DNA of 35,910 nucleotides from an uncultured Aureispira sp. Lineage in GTDB: Bacteria > Bacteroidota > Bacteroidia > Chitinophagales > Saprospiraceae. The DNA lies in the NCBI GenBank assembly GCA_905480075.1, contig CAJQOX010000381.1, positions 1 through 35,910 on the forward strand, given 5' to 3'. Within the stretch, counting starts at the first letter, position 1; each line of letters starts with the position of its first letter. The notes beneath the pieces were generated by a model. That model did not search any database, was not told the DNA's origin, and saw only the letters and a program-made list of their open reading frames with translations. The translations under genes and the position numbers were made by a program. Of the stretch, positions 32,445 to 35,910 are shown piece after piece.

Positions 32445-33035
32445 ATGATTCTCAACGCTATTAGAAAATTCAAATTTGTTAATAAATTTTACTCCTCCGG
32501 AATTGGCCAACGATGGATATCAGCCAAACTGAATCCTGTTCTGCCCTTTCTTAATGAAAATTTCAAAATTTTAGATGCAGGTTGCGGCAATTGTCTTATC
32601 ACGCAGTCGCTACGGCAAAAGGGCTTTGACTGTACGCCCCTCGATGTTGATAACCTGTCAATAATTGATGAGGTCCAACCGGTTGTTTATGACGGTTTAT
32701 CAATTCCCTTTGAAGATAAGTCCTTCGATGTGGCTTTATTACTGACTGTCCTGCATCATACGCCCGACCCGATTCCCGTATTAGAGGAATGTGCCCGGGT
32801 GTCAAAGAAAATTATTATCACTGAAGATATTTACTCCAACAGATTGCAACAATACCTGACCTATGCAATGGATACGATCGTTAATTTCGGCCACTCTCAG
32901 ATGACCTATCAGAACAAATCTGATGAAGAATGGAAGACAGCCTTTGAACATTCAGGTCTGCAACTGATCGAAGAGTCTTCCAGATCTGTTTTACTCTTTT
33001 TCAGACAGGCCACCTATGTATTATCCACTTCTTAA
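32445..33035 (+). CDS. Class I SAM-dependent methyltransferase
   Basis: 196 aa, short for the class. Motif I is ILDAGCGNC, followed by the acidic loop LDVDNL, and motif IV/post-I region IPFEDKSFDVALLLTVLHHTPDP, the Methyltransf_11 pattern. KIIITEDIYSN is motif VI-like. After that the protein has YAMDTIVNFGHSQMTYQNKSDEEW, a region that in related proteins contacts the substrate. The acceptor is unknown; lipid-like or small-molecule acceptors are typical for this compact group. The gene is 15 bp downstream of the alpha/beta hydrolase and 6 bp upstream of a lipoprotein gene, suggesting a shared pathway at the membrane, which is inference. Confidence 0.88.
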   Translation: MILNAIRKFKFVNKFYSSGIGQRWISAKLNPVLPFLNENFKILDAGCGNCLITQSLRQKGFDCTPLDVDNLSIIDEVQPVVYDGLSIPFEDKSFDVALLLTVLHHTPDPIPVLEECARVSKKIIITEDIYSNRLQQYLTYAMDTIVNFGHSQMTYQNKSDEEWKTAFEHSGLQLIEESSRSVLLFFRQATYVLSTS

Positions 33036-33041
33036 TATTAA

Positions 33042-33524
33042 ATGCATCTTATTATGAAACAAGGTTATTTTCTATGCTTCTTGTCCCTTTTGTTCTTTTC
33101 CTGTCATTCATCAAAAATGACAACCACTTCCGATCAATATCTTCCTTCTTTTGTAGACAATGTGAAACTGGGAATGACGAGGGATCAAACATTGGCAATC
33201 AGAAAAAACGCGGTCGAGGTCAATTCCTTTCAGGAAACTCCTCGTGTAATATTTACAGAAGATGTGGATACGGAGGATATGACTTCTGTGTATTTTTTCT
33301 TCCTGAAGCAAGCACCTGAAACGCTGGTGGAAATTAATATTTTGCACAAATCTAAGGAGGCTGCCCTTAAAACCATCAATCAGTTCTTCGGAGAAAAGCA
33401 TTCCAAACAAAATCAATGGCATAAAAAACTGAGTGACGGAACGTTAATTCATGCTACCTGCCGCAAACAAAAGGTCTTTATTTATATTGAACATCAAAAA
33501 GAAATCATAAATCCTGCAGAATAA
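33042..33524 (+). CDS. Small lipoprotein with a BamE-like N-terminal turn
   Basis: 160 aa from ATG 33042; ATG 33054 (MKQGYFLCFL) is an equally good start. FLSLLFFSC gives a lipobox. The mature protein has FVDNVKLGMTRDQTLAI, which resembles the LGMTxxQV signature of BamE/SmpA-like lipoproteins. It continues with beta-strand-like segments (SVYFFFLKQAPETLVEINIL, KKLSDGTLIHATCRKQKVFIYIE). The likeness to BamE is limited to the turn, and the length is greater, so I call it only an uncharacterised lipoprotein. It is probably the last gene of the hydrolase-methyltransferase operon (6-bp gap). Confidence 0.72.
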   Translation: MHLIMKQGYFLCFLSLLFFSCHSSKMTTTSDQYLPSFVDNVKLGMTRDQTLAIRKNAVEVNSFQETPRVIFTEDVDTEDMTSVYFFFLKQAPETLVEINILHKSKEAALKTINQFFGEKHSKQNQWHKKLSDGTLIHATCRKQKVFIYIEHQKEIINPAE

Positions 33525-33639
33525 TTACCCTGAGAATAGTATTTGTCTCGAAAAAAGCCGAAATTTGCAGCATATTTAATAATTATGTATCTTTTAATCT
33601 CATTGAAATGCTGTTAATGCTTGGTAATGAGTCAAATAA

Positions 33640-34314
33640 ATGAAAATGAAACCGTTGAAAATATATCATAAGGACGATCATCATCAACATGGCCACGATT
33701 GCAATCACGATCACGGACACGATCATATGGAGGAACAAAATGACCTCCTCATTAACCTGGATAACCTTGAAAACTTCAAGGAGGACAAAGTAAAGGTAAA
33801 AGTTATGCCCGAAAAATCTTCCAATGTTATCTCTTTCAATAACTTTATCAATTTCTTTCCACCGGTAGAACTTCCCTATACGATCACCTCTGATACTCAG
33901 CGCTTACTCAGTCTTAATAATGACCCGCTTTCTGCTGAGTGGATGTTTAATTTTGTGCTGGGTAAAGATGATGTCATCGACGAATATACCGAATTCATGC
34001 CCTGCTTTGCCATTCCGGATACCAAAGACTTTTTTGCCTTGGTTTATTGGGAAGCGGGAATAGAAGGTACTGCTTTTTATCTTGCTACTTTTTCCAAAAC
34101 AGGCATCATTATTGAAAAATCTAAAATTGCGGGAACTAATTACAAAGACGACGGGTTGTATCAAATGGTTTGCACGATCAGTCCTAATTGGTTGTTCAGC
34201 CGTGTTGAAGGTCGTTTAGACGAAAAAGGCAATGCCGCTCCGGTATCCTCAGAAGAAAATCACCTGTATAGTTCCCTTCAGTTATCCGGTGATGGTGAAA
34301 TAGTCCCTATTTAA
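33640..34314 (+). CDS. Uncharacterised protein with His-rich N-terminus
   Basis: 224 aa without signal peptide or TM. Residues 10-29 contain nine His (H10, 14, 15, 17, 19, 23, 25, 27, 29), plus Cys21 and several Asp, an HxHxx-type cluster as found in metal-binding tails of ZIP/CDF transporters and Ni/Zn chaperones. After a charged linker (about 30-65) comes a globular part. It includes FFPPVELPYTITSDTQRLLS, LSAEWMFNFVLGKDD, FMPCFAIPDTKDFFALVYWEAG, YLATFSKTGIIIEKSKIAG and RVEGRLDEKG, which looks like a beta-propeller-free alpha/beta domain of unknown family. Metal binding by the tail is an inference from composition. The gene is 115 bp from its upstream neighbour and 108 bp from rnr. Confidence 0.75.
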   Translation: MKMKPLKIYHKDDHHQHGHDCNHDHGHDHMEEQNDLLINLDNLENFKEDKVKVKVMPEKSSNVISFNNFINFFPPVELPYTITSDTQRLLSLNNDPLSAEWMFNFVLGKDDVIDEYTEFMPCFAIPDTKDFFALVYWEAGIEGTAFYLATFSKTGIIIEKSKIAGTNYKDDGLYQMVCTISPNWLFSRVEGRLDEKGNAAPVSSEENHLYSSLQLSGDGEIVPI

Positions 34315-34356
34315 TTACTTAATAAAATATCAACACTCCGGGATCAATCTGTTTTA

Positions 34357-34372
34357 TTAATCAGATGATTAA
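34357..34372. repeat. Perfect palindrome upstream of rnr
   Basis: TTAATCA-GA-TGATTAA, perfect 7-bp arms with a 2-bp centre, flanked by TTTTA before and A4 after. It is 50 bp upstream of the rnr start and 43 bp after the His-rich gene. The tight centre suits a dimeric-regulator site better than an RNA hairpin loop; function not known. Confidence 0.4.
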
Positions 34373-34422
34373 AAAATCAAATAATTAAGATCCCTTTAAT
34401 CCCTTTATTACAAAAAAAAATA

Positions 34423-35910
34423 ATGTCAAGAAAAAAGAAAAACAATAAAAGAAATAAAATAAAAACCCTGCCTGTACCTGTACTCGAAAAAAGATTGATA
34501 GATCTGTTCAGTAAACAGATTACCACAAGATTCGATGCCAAAACAATTATCAGAAAATTAAAAATATCCAATTCTAAAGACTCTGTTCAGCATTGTCTGG
34601 AAAAACTGGTGGCTACCGGAAAACTGGAAGCTACCCGTGGTGGTAAATTCAAATGGAATAAAAACGCTAAACGCTCCTCCAAAAATGATAAAAATGACGG
34701 TAAAATTGCCGTCGGACGTATGGATGTTACCCGAAGTGGTGCGGCCTTTATTATATGTGATGACAATGAAGAACTTGAAAAGGATGTTTTTGTCCCTGCC
34801 CACAAATCTATGTCTGCCTTGCATGGCGATACGGTAGAAATAATGTGGTACCTCTCCCGCAGAGGAAAGCCCGAAGGTAAGGTGACAAGAATCGTAAAAC
34901 GAAAATCTGATCAGTTTATCGGTACTTTGGTCCTTTCCCGCAAATTTGCTTTTGTGGTTCCCGACAACCCCAATATGCAGACAGATATTATCCTGGATCC
35001 CAAAAAGTTGCCCAAAGAGGCAGAAGATGGCGCCAAGGTGGTGGTCAGTATTGTTAAGTGGCATACCGACAACAAATCCAATCCCGAAGGAGAAATTACT
35101 ACTTATTTCGGAACGGAAGGCGGCAATGATATTGAAATGAAATCCATTCTGATTCAGAAAGGCTTTAACCTGACCTTCCCGGCAGAAGTGCTGCGTGAAA
35201 ATGCCGCTGTGGATACGGAAATAAAAGAAGAGGAGATCGCCAAACGCAGAGATATGCGTGGCATTACTACCTTTACTATTGACCCCGAAACAGCCAAGGA
35301 TTTTGATGATGCCCTCTCCATAGAATTGCTGGATAACGGCAATTATGAGATCGGAATTCATATTGCCGATGTGACACATTATATCACGCCGGGTTCTGAA
35401 CTCGATAAGGAGGCTGCAAAACGGACTACATCCGTATATCTTGTCGACCGGGTGCTGCCTATGTTGCCCGAGAAATTATCGAATGGTGTCTGTTCGCTCA
35501 GACCACATGAAGAAAAACTGACTTTCTCTGCTATCTTTGAACTCGACAGGCAGGGAGATGTTGTCAACGAATGGTTCGGTAAAACGATTATCTATTCCGA
35601 CCGCAGATTCACCTACGAAGAAGCACAGGAGAGACTGGAAAGCAAAACCGGCGATTTTGCAGAAGAATTACTGATGTTGAATCGCTATGCTTATATTTTA
35701 CGAAAAAAACGATTTGGTACCGGAGCTATTAATTTTGAATCTCCTGAAGTGCGTTTCAAGCTCGATGAAAAAGGGGTGCCACTGGAAGTTTATCTGAAAA
35801 GCCGGAAGGATGCGCATATGCTGGTCGAAGACTTTATGTTGCTGGCCAACAGAAGGGTAGGAGCCTTAATTGACGGTCTGCATGAGTCAACAGGTATCAA
35901 ATGGCCTATG
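34423..35910 (+). CDS. rnr: Ribonuclease R (partial, C-terminus off the right edge)
   Basis: 496 codons are in the window, open to the last base. It begins with a basic tail (SRKKKNNKRNKIK), then a winged-helix segment (about 20-75), cold-shock-like OB domains (GKIAVGRMDVTRSGAAFIIC; FIGTLVLSRKFAFVVPD), and the RNB catalytic domain from about 278. ITTFTIDPETAKDFDDALSI carries the metal-binding Asp287, Asp293, Asp295 and Asp296. IHIADVTHYITPGSELDKEA, SVYLVDRVLPMLPEKLSNG, CSLRPHEEKL and VEDFMLLANR are RNase R/II hallmarks. The winged helix and two cold-shock domains favour RNase R over RNase II. It degrades structured RNA 3' to 5' and works in rRNA and tmRNA-linked quality control. The missing part should contain the rest of RNB and the S1 domain. 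Confidence 0.95.
   Translation, partial: MSRKKKNNKRNKIKTLPVPVLEKRLIDLFSKQITTRFDAKTIIRKLKISNSKDSVQHCLEKLVATGKLEATRGGKFKWNKNAKRSSKNDKNDGKIAVGRMDVTRSGAAFIICDDNEELEKDVFVPAHKSMSALHGDTVEIMWYLSRRGKPEGKVTRIVKRKSDQFIGTLVLSRKFAFVVPDNPNMQTDIILDPKKLPKEAEDGAKVVVSIVKWHTDNKSNPEGEITTYFGTEGGNDIEMKSILIQKGFNLTFPAEVLRENAAVDTEIKEEEIAKRRDMRGITTFTIDPETAKDFDDALSIELLDNGNYEIGIHIADVTHYITPGSELDKEAAKRTTSVYLVDRVLPMLPEKLSNGVCSLRPHEEKLTFSAIFELDRQGDVVNEWFGKTIIYSDRRFTYEEAQERLESKTGDFAEELLMLNRYAYILRKKRFGTGAINFESPEVRFKLDEKGVPLEVYLKSRKDAHMLVEDFMLLANRRVGALIDGLHESTGIKWPM

Noticed and set aside
34558-35379. 273-codon minus-strand open frame
   Set aside because: Antisense to the cold-shock and RNB domains of RNase R, which are unmistakable; no homology-like motif in the antisense frame.
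1-35910. CRISPR arrays, tRNA/rRNA genes, insertion sequences, prophage or known defence genes
   Set aside because: No regularly spaced repeats, cloverleaf-like conserved sequences, transposase or integrase motifs, or restriction/defence domains were seen on either strand.

Overview
This is a chromosomal stretch of a low-GC member of the Bacteroidota. The phylum is indicated by several independent features: a type IX secretion (T9SS) C-terminal sorting domain with the PNP/N-G/Y-F-V pattern (902-aa protein), a CarboxypepD_reg-fronted TonB-dependent receptor paired with a DUF5689 lipoprotein, many SPII lipoproteins with an L-x-F-S-C type lipobox, a 'GCxDxxAxNFxPxxxxxxxSC' motif, almost no Shine-Dalgarno sequences, and several TAnnTTTG (-7) promoter elements. 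No species can be named from the sequence. No rRNA, tRNA, CRISPR, integrase, transposase or recognisable defence locus was found.

Layout. (1) 1-2646, minus strand: the N-terminal 882 residues of a very large surface protein that runs off the left edge inside a Gly-rich, collagen-like tract. (2) 2647-3140: AT-rich spacer with short repeats, a terminator and a decayed ankyrin-repeat fragment. (3) 3141-6775, minus strand: an EamA transporter with its own promoter, and a translationally coupled operon rluF - small membrane protein - S33-family peptidase lipoprotein. (4) 6956-17024: an extracellular-protein block consisting of a T9SS-exported multidomain protein (choice-of-anchor J, Fn3, lamin-tail-like, PPC-like and repeated Ig-like domains), a headless pseudogene between two terminators, a TonB-dependent receptor plus triple-DUF5689 lipoprotein operon, and a divergent secreted endonuclease/exonuclease/phosphatase-family enzyme. 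The domain mix suggests, but does not prove, scavenging of nucleic acid or phosphoester material. (5) 17107-19778, plus strand: a DUF4177 protein, an FKBP lipoprotein and a seven-haem cytochrome c fused to TPRs. (6) 19773-21908, minus strand: a hybrid histidine kinase with two receiver domains, the first with an altered acidic pocket; its 3' end overlaps the cytochrome gene. (7) 22055-25927, plus strand: M1-type metallopeptidase, six-TM protein and, after a terminator, a cytoplasmic leucine-rich-repeat protein. (8) 26206-29681, minus strand: a two-gene ABC exporter and the etfB-etfA operon. (9) 29848-34314, plus strand: an orphan MbnP-like lipoprotein, a second lipoprotein, an operon of alpha/beta hydrolase - methyltransferase - small lipoprotein, and a protein with a His-rich N-terminus. 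(10) 34423 to the right edge: the first 496 codons of RNase R.

Most genes are ordinary housekeeping or envelope genes of the phylum. The least explained items are the 7-17 kb extracellular block, the orphan MbnP/His-rich pair, and two gene remnants. I see no clear new multi-gene system; the 7-17 kb block is the best candidate for one.
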